DNA of 64,000 nt from Flavobacterium paronense (GTDB lineage Bacteria; Bacteroidota; Bacteroidia; Flavobacteriales; Flavobacteriaceae), in NCBI RefSeq assembly GCF_030409795.1, contig NZ_JAUFQN010000019.1, positions 1 to 64,000 of the forward strand, read 5' to 3'. A program made the translations under genes and the position numbers. The notes under the pieces are model-generated. The model ran no database searches. It was not told the DNA's origin and saw only the letters and a list, made by a program, of their open reading frames with translations. Positions 34,763 to 41,656 of this stretch are shown one piece after another. How positions within the stretch are numbered: position 1 is the first letter of the stretch; each line of letters begins with the position of its first letter.

Positions 34763-35470
34763 TTAGATGTTTAATCCTTTTACCATTTTGTATTCGTTTG
34801 AATCAAGACCGTATTGCGATAGTATCATATCTTTTATTCTCTTGGCGGTTGCTGAAAGTTGTATGAAGCCCTTTTGTCTTGATGCAATTAGGGGTTTGTA
34901 TACCGCTAGTTTTTGTGAAACATTGTTAGTAGCGAACGTTGCATTGTTTAATAAATCCTGCAATTTAGAAAGGGATATTTTATCATTAATTGGCTTATAA
35001 TTGTCGCCGAATTTTGTTAGGAGTGTTATTATATCTCCAAAGTAGATTAATTGGCTACCATATGATTTTTCGGAACGACTTATGGTAGTTTCTTTTGAGT
35101 TTTCGGTGATGTTTATTCTTCTTCCTTGTCCTCGTATCTTTAATACTAATGTTCTAATGTCATGGTATTGCTGTGAATCGCTTCCTAATTTACCGCGAAC
35201 ATTTGCCCGTATTGGAGGCAGGAGTTTTGAGATGGATTCGTCGTCTTTGTCGAACAACTTGCGACGGTCTAAAGCGGCTTTAGAGTAATCGAAGTGTTTT
35301 GTAGTGTGTTCTTCCTGCACTGCGTGTAGTTCGGTAGTTTGAGTTTGAAAAGCAGCAGCTGTGAGCTCTGCCTCACCTGGGTTGTAGTTGGTGAACGTGT
35401 TTAGGTACTCAATTAGTTTTTCCCCTTCTGTTAAACGTGAGCTGAAAGAAGCTCTGGATTTTGAGTTCAT
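34763..35470 (-). CDS. Conserved Bacteroidota protein of unknown function with two internal repeats
   Basis: A 235-residue soluble, mainly helical protein without signal peptide or membrane segment. It appears to consist of two related halves. Each ends in a similar block: ANVRGKLGSDSQQYHDIRTL (about residues 88-107) and KDMILSQYGLDSNEYKMVKG (near the C-terminus), which share G-x-DS-xx-Y-xx-(I/V)-(R/K). Each block is preceded by a helix with a basic stretch (AALDRRKLF, PLIASRQKGF). I recall relatives in other Flavobacterium and Bacteroidota genomes but know no function. Its upstream region holds a 21-bp minisatellite (35581-35852), starting about 110 bases before the start codon. Confidence 0.7.
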   Translation of the reverse strand: MNSKSRASFSSRLTEGEKLIEYLNTFTNYNPGEAELTAAAFQTQTTELHAVQEEHTTKHFDYSKAALDRRKLFDKDDESISKLLPPIRANVRGKLGSDSQQYHDIRTLVLKIRGQGRRINITENSKETTISRSEKSYGSQLIYFGDIITLLTKFGDNYKPINDKISLSKLQDLLNNATFATNNVSQKLAVYKPLIASRQKGFIQLSATAKRIKDMILSQYGLDSNEYKMVKGLNI

Positions 35471-35580
35471 AATTTCTCGTTTTTAATGGTTAATACTATT
35501 TTTCCTTAAAACAATGTGCATGCCAAAAAGTGTAAGAAATAAACACTTAAGCTAAATTTAAGAATTGACTGTTAGCTAGT

Positions 35581-35852
35581 TATGAGGTGAGGAGCCGAAA
35601 TATAAAGTGAGGAAGGGCAGTTATAAAGTGAGGAGGGCAAATTATAAAATCAGGAAGGGCAATTATGACTTCAGGAGGTCATGTTACGCGTTCAGGAGGC
35701 GATGTTACAAAGTGAGGAGGTCGTATTACAAAGTGAGGAGGTCAAGTTATGAAGTGAGGAGGTGATGTTACACGTTCAGGAGGTCGTATTACAAAGTGAG
35801 GAGGCGATGTTACAAGGTGAGGAGGTGTAGTTACAAAGTTGGGTCTAGCTAT
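35581..35852 (+). repeat. 21-bp tandem repeat, about 12 copies plus one degenerate
   Basis: Twelve consecutive units (the first 20 bases, the others 21) follow the consensus TAcaaaGTGAGGAGGtcgt plus a final AT or GT. Positions 3-9 vary (AAAGTG, ACGTTC, GACTTC, GAAGTG), while the AGGAGG core is kept in nine of twelve units. The thirteenth unit is degenerate. Stops occur in the frames, so the array is not coding. There are no unique spacers, so it is not a CRISPR. Confidence 0.9.
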
Positions 35853-36104
35853 TGTGGTTGTTGGGATTTTGGTGGTTTTTTAGGGGTGGAGACCACACAA
35901 AGGGATTCATGCGGTAGCGAGGGTTACCAATATAGCATCCCTAACGGGATTGAAAAAAACACTCACAGCAAGGCGAGGGTTTCTTTATTGGGTTCCCGTC
36001 TGTGCGGGAATGACAGATTAATGATTAATATCTATAAATACTCAGGCTTAAACGGCCCTCTAAAAATATAATCTTCAATTTCGGCAACCTTAGCTTGTGG
36101 GCTA
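35853..36104. other. Non-coding stretch with a GC-rich palindrome
   Basis: There is no gene here. TTCCCG (35993-35998) pairs with CGGGAA (36005-36010), followed by TGACA. This word (TTCCCG...CGGGAATGACA) is a common intergenic palindrome in many bacterial genomes. The area is less AT-rich than its neighbours. It separates the conserved rplU-rpmA side from the polysaccharide locus. Confidence 0.5.
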
Positions 36105-36728
36105 TTATTGATTACTTATTTTAAACCAGTTATTAAATAAAAACAAATTTCCATGACCTGGTAAAACGATAGTGTTTTTTGAGGTTAAATTTTTTATTTT
36201 ATCAATGGATTCTTTATAATCTATCTTGTTACTTCCGGGTAATTTCAGCACTAAATTTTCTTTTTCAATTACAGTATCGCCTCCAAAAAGCATGTTTTTA
36301 TACATAAAGCAAACTGAAAATTTACTATGTCCGGGTGTTACTATAATCTCAAAAAAATTAAATTCCGTTTGTTTACTTAAAACAGATTCTATCGGGGTAT
36401 TGTAATAATAAGACAGATTCTTTCTGCCGCATTTAATTGCTTGTTCAAAGTCGATAGAGATACTAAAGGCTGCTGTGTTTTCAAATGCTAACAATTTATT
36501 TACATCATAATGATGATCGAAATGTTCATGAGTTAGATAAATGATTTTCTTATGAGCTTTAAATTGTTCTAACCAATGGTAAACTTCTTCACTCAATCTT
36601 CCGGGATCAACAATAATTACTTTTTCCTGATCCACTAAAAAATAAGTACACACTCCAAATAAATCGGAAACAGATCGATATACAATAGACCTATCGTCGA
36701 GATTACAAAATAGTGGTTCTATCATCAA
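36105..36728 (-). CDS. Metallo-beta-lactamase-fold hydrolase
   Basis: A 207-residue MBL-fold protein with the metal motif HxHxDH intact (His67, His69, Asp71, His72 in LTHEHFDHH). Further ligands appear in TPGHSKFS, FGGDTV and LPGHGN. Family members of this size include thioesterases and glyoxalase II-like enzymes. As the last gene of the acyl-carrier operon it may release or edit acyl chains from a carrier protein (inference). It lies 69 bases after the SDR gene on the same strand. Confidence 0.85.
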   Translation of the reverse strand: MMIEPLFCNLDDRSIVYRSVSDLFGVCTYFLVDQEKVIIVDPGRLSEEVYHWLEQFKAHKKIIYLTHEHFDHHYDVNKLLAFENTAAFSISIDFEQAIKCGRKNLSYYYNTPIESVLSKQTEFNFFEIIVTPGHSKFSVCFMYKNMLFGGDTVIEKENLVLKLPGSNKIDYKESIDKIKNLTSKNTIVLPGHGNLFLFNNWFKISNQ

Positions 36729-36797
36729 TGCTGTTTTTTTGTTTGGACATTCAGGTTTTTAAATGTAGTATAGAAAATAGTCTATCTTTTACTTTAT

Positions 36798-37559
36798 TTA
36801 CAAAAGAGAAGTCCTACCGCCGTCAATAACAATTGATTGACCAGTTATCCATTTTGAAGCGTTGGAAAGTAAAAATACAACAGGTAATGCAATGTCTATA
36901 GGTTCTCCATATCCTAAAGGGTATTTAGACCGATCAATATCCATTAGTTCTTTGGACAAAATATTTTCTGCCTGCTTAGACATTTCGGTTTCTACCATAC
37001 CTGGTTGAATGGTATTAACTCTGATATGTTTTGACGATAGTTCATTTGCATACACTTTACTTATACTATCTAAAGCTGCTTTAGTTATAGCATATAGACC
37101 GTTTCCTTTAGCGCCTCTAATTGAAGAAATAGAACTTATAAAAACAACAGAGGCATTTTTGTTAATCTTTTTTTTCTTTAACAGTTCCGTAAATAAAACC
37201 AATACACTATCTAAATTAATTTTTCTAACGGTTTCATAATCGGCATAATTAAAAAAATGCATTGGACTTACATGTGCAATGCCAGCTGAATGAACAAAAC
37301 CATCTATTTTTATGGGTAACTCAGCTACTATTAAATGAATGTTTTCAATCTCTATTAGATCAAACTTAACTACTTGTGAAGCTTCTAATTTTTGATCCTC
37401 TATGTACTGTTGTAATTTCTCGATATTTCTTCCAATACCAATAAAATTACCTCCAGCAATAGCTATTTGTTTACAAATTTCAAAGCCTATACCAGACGTA
37501 GCGCCAGTTACTAAAATTGTTTTATCAATTAAAGAAAAATTATCATCCTTCATATTCAA
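36798..37559 (-). CDS. SDR oxidoreductase, FabG-like
   Basis: A 253-residue classical short-chain dehydrogenase. The cofactor loop TGATSGIG is at residues 18-25, Asn115, and the catalytic Ser143, Tyr156 and Lys160 (GLYAITKAAL) are all present. The C-terminus has the usual WITGQSIVIDGG. Next to KAS III and ACP genes, its likely role is NADPH reduction of a 3-oxoacyl-ACP to a 3-hydroxyacyl-ACP (inference from context). It overlaps the KAS III gene by 17 bases; an ATG two codons in is an alternative start. Confidence 0.9.
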   Translation of the reverse strand: MNMKDDNFSLIDKTILVTGATSGIGFEICKQIAIAGGNFIGIGRNIEKLQQYIEDQKLEASQVVKFDLIEIENIHLIVAELPIKIDGFVHSAGIAHVSPMHFFNYADYETVRKINLDSVLVLFTELLKKKKINKNASVVFISSISSIRGAKGNGLYAITKAALDSISKVYANELSSKHIRVNTIQPGMVETEMSKQAENILSKELMDIDRSKYPLGYGEPIDIALPVVFLLSNASKWITGQSIVIDGGRTSLL

Positions 37560-38601
37560 TTAATTCATTTACGAAAACGTCACCTGTTTCAAAATACCCA
37601 CAACCAATACTTAATCCGATACCGAAACCACACATCGCAATTTTTTTGTTTCTTGCGCCTGCACCAAGTAATGATAAGGTTAAAGGGATGCTTGCTGAAC
37701 TTGTATTACCATATTTTGTAATTGAATAAGGAACCTGGCTACTTTCCAATTTCACTTTTTTTCTTATCATTTCTAACATAAACATATTAGCTTGATGAAA
37801 AAGAAAATAATCAATATCAGAAACGTCCTTATTTATTTGTTGTAGAAATGATTTTATTTCACGAGGTACTTGCGTTATTCCAAAAGAAAAAACATCCGTT
37901 CCGTCCATTTTAGGATTTATTTTAGTTCTCTTACTGCCATCGGCATCTTCTATGACATGTAGTGATTCTTCTGAGAATCTATTTCGGAAACCACCATCTG
38001 GAATCATTATCGATTTAAAACCAGACCCATCAGACCAAAGTTTAAAATTTATATTTTTTCCTTCCTTACATTCAAAAGCAATAGCACAGCCTGCATCTCC
38101 AAATAATGGTGCTGATGTTTTATCTTCTTTATAAGCAAGAAGACTAGAGGAATCACCGACTAATAAAATGCCTTTTTTAAATCCCTGAGAAGTTAGCATT
38201 GATGAAATAACGGATGCACCATATACAAACCCACTACATCCTAGCGGAATGTCAAAACAAGCTGTGTTTTTTGATAAACCTAAACGATCTTGTAAAATTA
38301 TTGCAGTATTAGGAATTAAATAATCTGGTGTTTGTGTCACCATAATTAATACTCCTATTTCATCTTTTTCCCATTCTAATTTTTTAATTAATAGTTCAGC
38401 TGCTTCAAAACATAAATCAGATACCAAAACACCTTCCTCTAAATGTCTTTTTTCTTTAACTCCAGTCATTTCAACAAACTTTAGTGCTTCCTCAGAAGAA
38501 TTAAAAAGTTCATTTTTTACATTAGATATTATGGTCTTTGGAACGCAACTTACAGAACCGGATATTTGTACATTAGATATGTTTAAGATACCGTCTGTCA
38601 T
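37543..38601 (-). CDS. 3-oxoacyl-ACP synthase III-like enzyme (copy 1)
   Basis: A 352-residue thiolase-fold enzyme of the KAS III/FabH type. The triad is complete: Cys122 (IPLGCSGF), His269 (FLFHQANMFM) and Asn299 (KYGNTSSAS). These enzymes start chains by condensing an acyl-CoA or acyl-ACP with malonyl-ACP, or act as acyltransferases. It differs clearly from copy 2 at 39577, so it is not a recent duplicate. The gene sits two bases after ACP 1 and overlaps the SDR gene, so they are translationally coupled. Not the housekeeping fabH, judging by the locus. Confidence 0.9.
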   Translation of the reverse strand: MTDGILNISNVQISGSVSCVPKTIISNVKNELFNSSEEALKFVEMTGVKEKRHLEEGVLVSDLCFEAAELLIKKLEWEKDEIGVLIMVTQTPDYLIPNTAIILQDRLGLSKNTACFDIPLGCSGFVYGASVISSMLTSQGFKKGILLVGDSSSLLAYKEDKTSAPLFGDAGCAIAFECKEGKNINFKLWSDGSGFKSIMIPDGGFRNRFSEESLHVIEDADGSKRTKINPKMDGTDVFSFGITQVPREIKSFLQQINKDVSDIDYFLFHQANMFMLEMIRKKVKLESSQVPYSITKYGNTSSASIPLTLSLLGAGARNKKIAMCGFGIGLSIGCGYFETGDVFVNELIEYEG

Positions 38602-38603
38602 AA

Positions 38604-38825
38604 TTATTTAGATTGTATTCTAACGTACAAATTTTCGAGAGTCAAACTTTCTTCAATATCTTTTCCAATTATCTGTTTTCCGTATTTTTCGTCTACCATA
38701 GCAATAAGCATAAGGCTAGTCATAGAATCCCATTCATCCAGGTTTTTATATTCTGTATTTTGATTTATTTCGCTAGTGTCAGTGTCTTCTAAAATTTCGT
38801 AAAAATTTTCAATAAATTCTTCCAT
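38604..38825 (-). CDS. Acyl carrier protein (copy 1)
   Basis: A 73-residue acidic helical protein of ACP size. The phosphopantetheine attachment serine is Ser34 in LDEWDSMTSLMLI (DSM in place of the usual DSL). It is placed between a NeuD-type acyltransferase gene (11 bases) and a KAS III gene (2 bases). It is a dedicated carrier, distinct from the fatty-acid AcpP, which has DSLDTVEL-type sequence. Confidence 0.87.
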   Translation of the reverse strand: MEEFIENFYEILEDTDTSEINQNTEYKNLDEWDSMTSLMLIAMVDEKYGKQIIGKDIEESLTLENLYVRIQSK

Positions 38826-38836
38826 GATAATTAAGT

Positions 38837-39493
38837 TTAAATTTGTATTTTTTTTGCAGGCATACCAAAATAGGTACAGTTATTTTTTATGTTTCTTAGA
38901 AGCATTGTATAAGACCAAATGTTATTATTATCTCCAATACTTTTGTTTTGTAAAATGGCAGAATTTAAACCGAATGTATTACCATTACCAATAGTTACAT
39001 TTCCAGAAATAGAAACTCTAGGTGAAAAGGTGTTAAAATTACCTATTGAAGAGTCATGACCAATTCCTGTTCTGGCCCCAATAATATTAAAGTCACCTAT
39101 AGTTACATTACCTGTGATACCTACAAAATCCATTATTATATTTCCTTGCCCCAATTTACTGTATTCTTCGTCAAATATTAATGTTTCATCCAGTAAATTT
39201 GGAAAATTAATTTTAATATTTTCTTTTAAAATAAGAGCAACAATAGTATTTCTTATTTGTGGATTATTGATTGTAACTAAGGCATCTCTTTCTATATCAC
39301 CTTCATTTTTGCATTTAACTATAAAATCATTAACATTAGAAATAACATCAACATTTCTGATCTTAGAGCCAATTTTTTCTGAATTATCATCAATAATATA
39401 AATGTTATTCCATTTTTTTTTGTAAAATCTATCAATCAAAAACAAAACTTCCATTGTGAATCCACCTGCACCAATGATATACAAATCTTTCAT
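38837..39493 (-). CDS. NeuD/PglD-family sugar O- or N-acyltransferase
   Basis: A 218-residue protein. The N-terminal Rossmann-like domain (MKDLYIIGAGGFTMEVLFLI) is followed by a left-handed beta-helix with hexapeptide repeats (ITGNVTIGDFNIIGARTGIG, FNTFSPRVSISGNVTIGNGN). His146 in GIGHDSSIG matches the catalytic base of PglD-type enzymes. Family members acetylate amino sugars. Related beta-helix enzymes such as LpxA and LpxD use acyl-ACP donors. Being enclosed by two ACP/KAS III pairs, this one may transfer a locus-specific acyl group rather than acetyl (inference). Confidence 0.85.
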   Translation of the reverse strand: MKDLYIIGAGGFTMEVLFLIDRFYKKKWNNIYIIDDNSEKIGSKIRNVDVISNVNDFIVKCKNEGDIERDALVTINNPQIRNTIVALILKENIKINFPNLLDETLIFDEEYSKLGQGNIIMDFVGITGNVTIGDFNIIGARTGIGHDSSIGNFNTFSPRVSISGNVTIGNGNTFGLNSAILQNKSIGDNNNIWSYTMLLRNIKNNCTYFGMPAKKIQI

Positions 39494-39576
39494 CTGTTTA
39501 CTATATATTTTTAAAGATTACATGCTGTTAATTATTCTCTCTGGCAATAAAAACGGTAGTATGCTCTTTTAATGAT

Positions 39577-40641
39577 TTAATAATTTATTATTTTACAGAA
39601 ATCCAATTTTTCTAATTTCCATTTGATAACGCTCCAGGTTAAACCAACTCCAAACCCGCCAAAACAAACTTTATACGAATCAGTTAATGCCTTTTCGCCA
39701 ATGTTTTCGCAAACATTTAGTGGGACGGTAGTACTACTGCCGTTACCATATTTTTGACTAATATTATTAGGCATTTGTTCATAAGGAATATTCATTTTTT
39801 CAGCTAATTTCTCCAGCATAAATTTATTAGGCTGATGAAAAAGATAATAATCAAAATAAGATTTGTCAATTTTCAACGTGTCAAACATTTCCTGAATTAT
39901 TTCCGGAACTTTAGTTTGGACAAAGTTAAACACTTCGTCACCTTTCATTACCAAGTGATCTAATGCGCGTAAATTTCCAGATTCATCTTTAGTCAACTCA
40001 GCTGTTTCCGGTGTAGATGGAAGCCTGAAACCACCGGCGGGAATCTGTAAACTTAATGCACTCGTTCCATCCATTTTAATAAACATATCTATTTCCTCAT
40101 CATCAGATGAATTTTCTATGATTGTTATCGTAGCACCATCACCAACTAACGGACGACTATTTCTGTCTTTAATAGAAATTTTTTTACTTAAAACATCGGC
40201 ATTCAGAAGCACTACTTTATTTATATTTCCTGTATTTAATAACATAAATGCTTGCATCAAGCCCACTTCAAATCCGGCACAACCCTGATTTATATCCATT
40301 GAAATCACATCTTGACTCAAAGCCAGTCTTCCTGAAATCACGTTGGATGTTGCAGGTAAAAAATAATCAGGAGACTGAGTACACAAAACAACAGCTCCTA
40401 TAGCATCTTTATCAAGCAATTTATTGTCAAATAAATAATTCATTCCAAAAACACACAAATCAGAAACCGTAGTTTTATTGTCTACAATTCTTTGGGTTCC
40501 ATAACCCATAATTTTTCCAAGTTTAACGCTTTGTTTTTCTGAAAAATTATAATTGTCTATTTCGTCCAAATAATGAATTTCATTACTTGGCAAAACAGAA
40601 AGTATTCCAGTTATTTTTTTGTTTTTAAACTTGAGATGCAT
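39577..40641 (-). CDS. 3-oxoacyl-ACP synthase III-like enzyme (copy 2)
   Basis: A 354-residue KAS III/FabH-type enzyme. The triad is intact: Cys121 (DINQGCAGF), His269 (YLFHQPNKFMLEKL) and Asn300 (KYGNGSSTTVP). Its N-terminus and mid-part differ strongly from copy 1 (37543-38601), which suggests a different donor or chain step. It overlaps the end of the ACP 2 gene by 17 bases, so the two are coupled. 83 bases separate it from the NeuD-type gene. Confidence 0.9.
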   Translation of the reverse strand: MHLKFKNKKITGILSVLPSNEIHYLDEIDNYNFSEKQSVKLGKIMGYGTQRIVDNKTTVSDLCVFGMNYLFDNKLLDKDAIGAVVLCTQSPDYFLPATSNVISGRLALSQDVISMDINQGCAGFEVGLMQAFMLLNTGNINKVVLLNADVLSKKISIKDRNSRPLVGDGATITIIENSSDDEEIDMFIKMDGTSALSLQIPAGGFRLPSTPETAELTKDESGNLRALDHLVMKGDEVFNFVQTKVPEIIQEMFDTLKIDKSYFDYYLFHQPNKFMLEKLAEKMNIPYEQMPNNISQKYGNGSSTTVPLNVCENIGEKALTDSYKVCFGGFGVGLTWSVIKWKLEKLDFCKIINY

Positions 40642-40867
40642 CTTTTGAAAGTTGAATTAAATTGGCAATAGCCTCAATGCTTTTGAAATTTTCAGGAACA
40701 ATTAAGGCACCACTAATTTTTACATCAAAAGCAGTTTCTAAATCAACTACAATACTTATGATGTCAAAAGAATCTAAATATCCGGCTTCCATGAAGTTAG
40801 CTATTGATTCATTAAATTCAAATTCGGGGCGTATCTCCGTTAATATTTCAATAATTTTTTCTTTCAT
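40625..40867 (-). CDS. Acyl carrier protein (copy 2)
   Basis: An 80-residue ACP-like protein. The attachment serine is Ser33 in EAGYLDSFDIISIVVDLE (DSF motif), followed by helix 2/3 residues typical of carrier proteins of the DltC or acyl-CoA-type loading systems. Its start overlaps the GNAT gene stop by four bases (ATGA) and its end overlaps KAS III copy 2. Confidence 0.87.
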   Translation of the reverse strand: MKEKIIEILTEIRPEFEFNESIANFMEAGYLDSFDIISIVVDLETAFDVKISGALIVPENFKSIEAIANLIQLSKDASQV

Positions 40868-41655
40868 GATTCTTTGTATAATATATAATTTTTTAATCCA
40901 TCTTCTTTAAATCCAAGACGTTTGTGTGCAAGTATTGAATAGTCTAATTTTTGACTTATCCATGAAGTAATTCTTTCTATTTCTTGGTCAGATGTCAGAA
41001 TTCGTTTCATTAATATATCACCATATTTTCTGCCTCTATAGTTTTGTAAAACTAACCAATATCTGTATACCAAAGTAACACCTTTTTTTTCAGCTATAAA
41101 AAAGGCAACTATTTGTCCATTGTCTTTGATTACAAATGTTGTTTTGGCTAAAGATTCTAATTCTTCTACAGAAGGAATTCTATCGCAATAAACATCAAAA
41201 TTAGCTTCTAATAACTCTTTTATCTTTAAAAAATCCCCTGCGCATGGTGTTTCAACCATACTAAAATCAACATCTTGAACATCGATATCTATTTTATCCT
41301 TGTATAATCTAATAAACGTATCGTATAATTTGAATCCTCCTTTTTCTTGAAATGTTTGTACTATTGGTTCCCATTTTTCGTTTTGAGATTCACGTACGAT
41401 AATTTCTGCTACCAACTTCTTTCCTTGAAAAAAACCCCAAGTAATTTTACTAATATCTTGAATATAAAAATATAATCGCCAAAAATCATACTGGCTTTTT
41501 TCAACAAAAAGCAATGCATGTGATTGTTTATCGATTAGCGTATTACTTTCTTCAAGTATACTTAAAGTATCTTCACTAGACCTATAAGAATTTGTGCATT
41601 TAATACCTTGTTGTATTTGCTCAAGATATTTTTCTTTCATAAGTGTATATTTCAA
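40864..41655 (-). CDS. GNAT-fold acyltransferase of the carrier-protein operon
   Basis: A 263-residue protein. The C-terminal half is a GNAT domain: TTFVIKDNGQIVAFFIAEK, the cofactor loop in LVLQNYRGRKYGDILMKRIL, and DYSILAHKRLGFKED. The N-terminal half (LFVEKSQYDFWRLYFYI onward) is less conserved and may be a second, degenerate GNAT-like fold. It is translationally coupled to the ACP 2 gene (four-base overlap) and follows the adenylation enzyme gene by one base. It could move an acyl or aminoacyl group from a carrier protein to an amino group (inference). Confidence 0.78.
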   Translation of the reverse strand: MKYTLMKEKYLEQIQQGIKCTNSYRSSEDTLSILEESNTLIDKQSHALLFVEKSQYDFWRLYFYIQDISKITWGFFQGKKLVAEIIVRESQNEKWEPIVQTFQEKGGFKLYDTFIRLYKDKIDIDVQDVDFSMVETPCAGDFLKIKELLEANFDVYCDRIPSVEELESLAKTTFVIKDNGQIVAFFIAEKKGVTLVYRYWLVLQNYRGRKYGDILMKRILTSDQEIERITSWISQKLDYSILAHKRLGFKEDGLKNYILYKES

Positions 41656-41656
41656 T

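Noticed and set aside
35581..35852. Possible CRISPR array
   Set aside because: Units are directly adjacent and of constant 21-bp length with no unique spacers, and no cas gene is in the window.
35796..36071. A 91-residue plus-strand reading frame over the minisatellite
   Set aside because: It is formed by the repeat units (YKVRR-type) running into non-coding sequence; it has no domain and other units carry stops in that frame.
37543..37559. Frameshift or gene fusion between KAS III and SDR
   Set aside because: The 17-base overlap is normal translational coupling; both proteins are complete at their ends.
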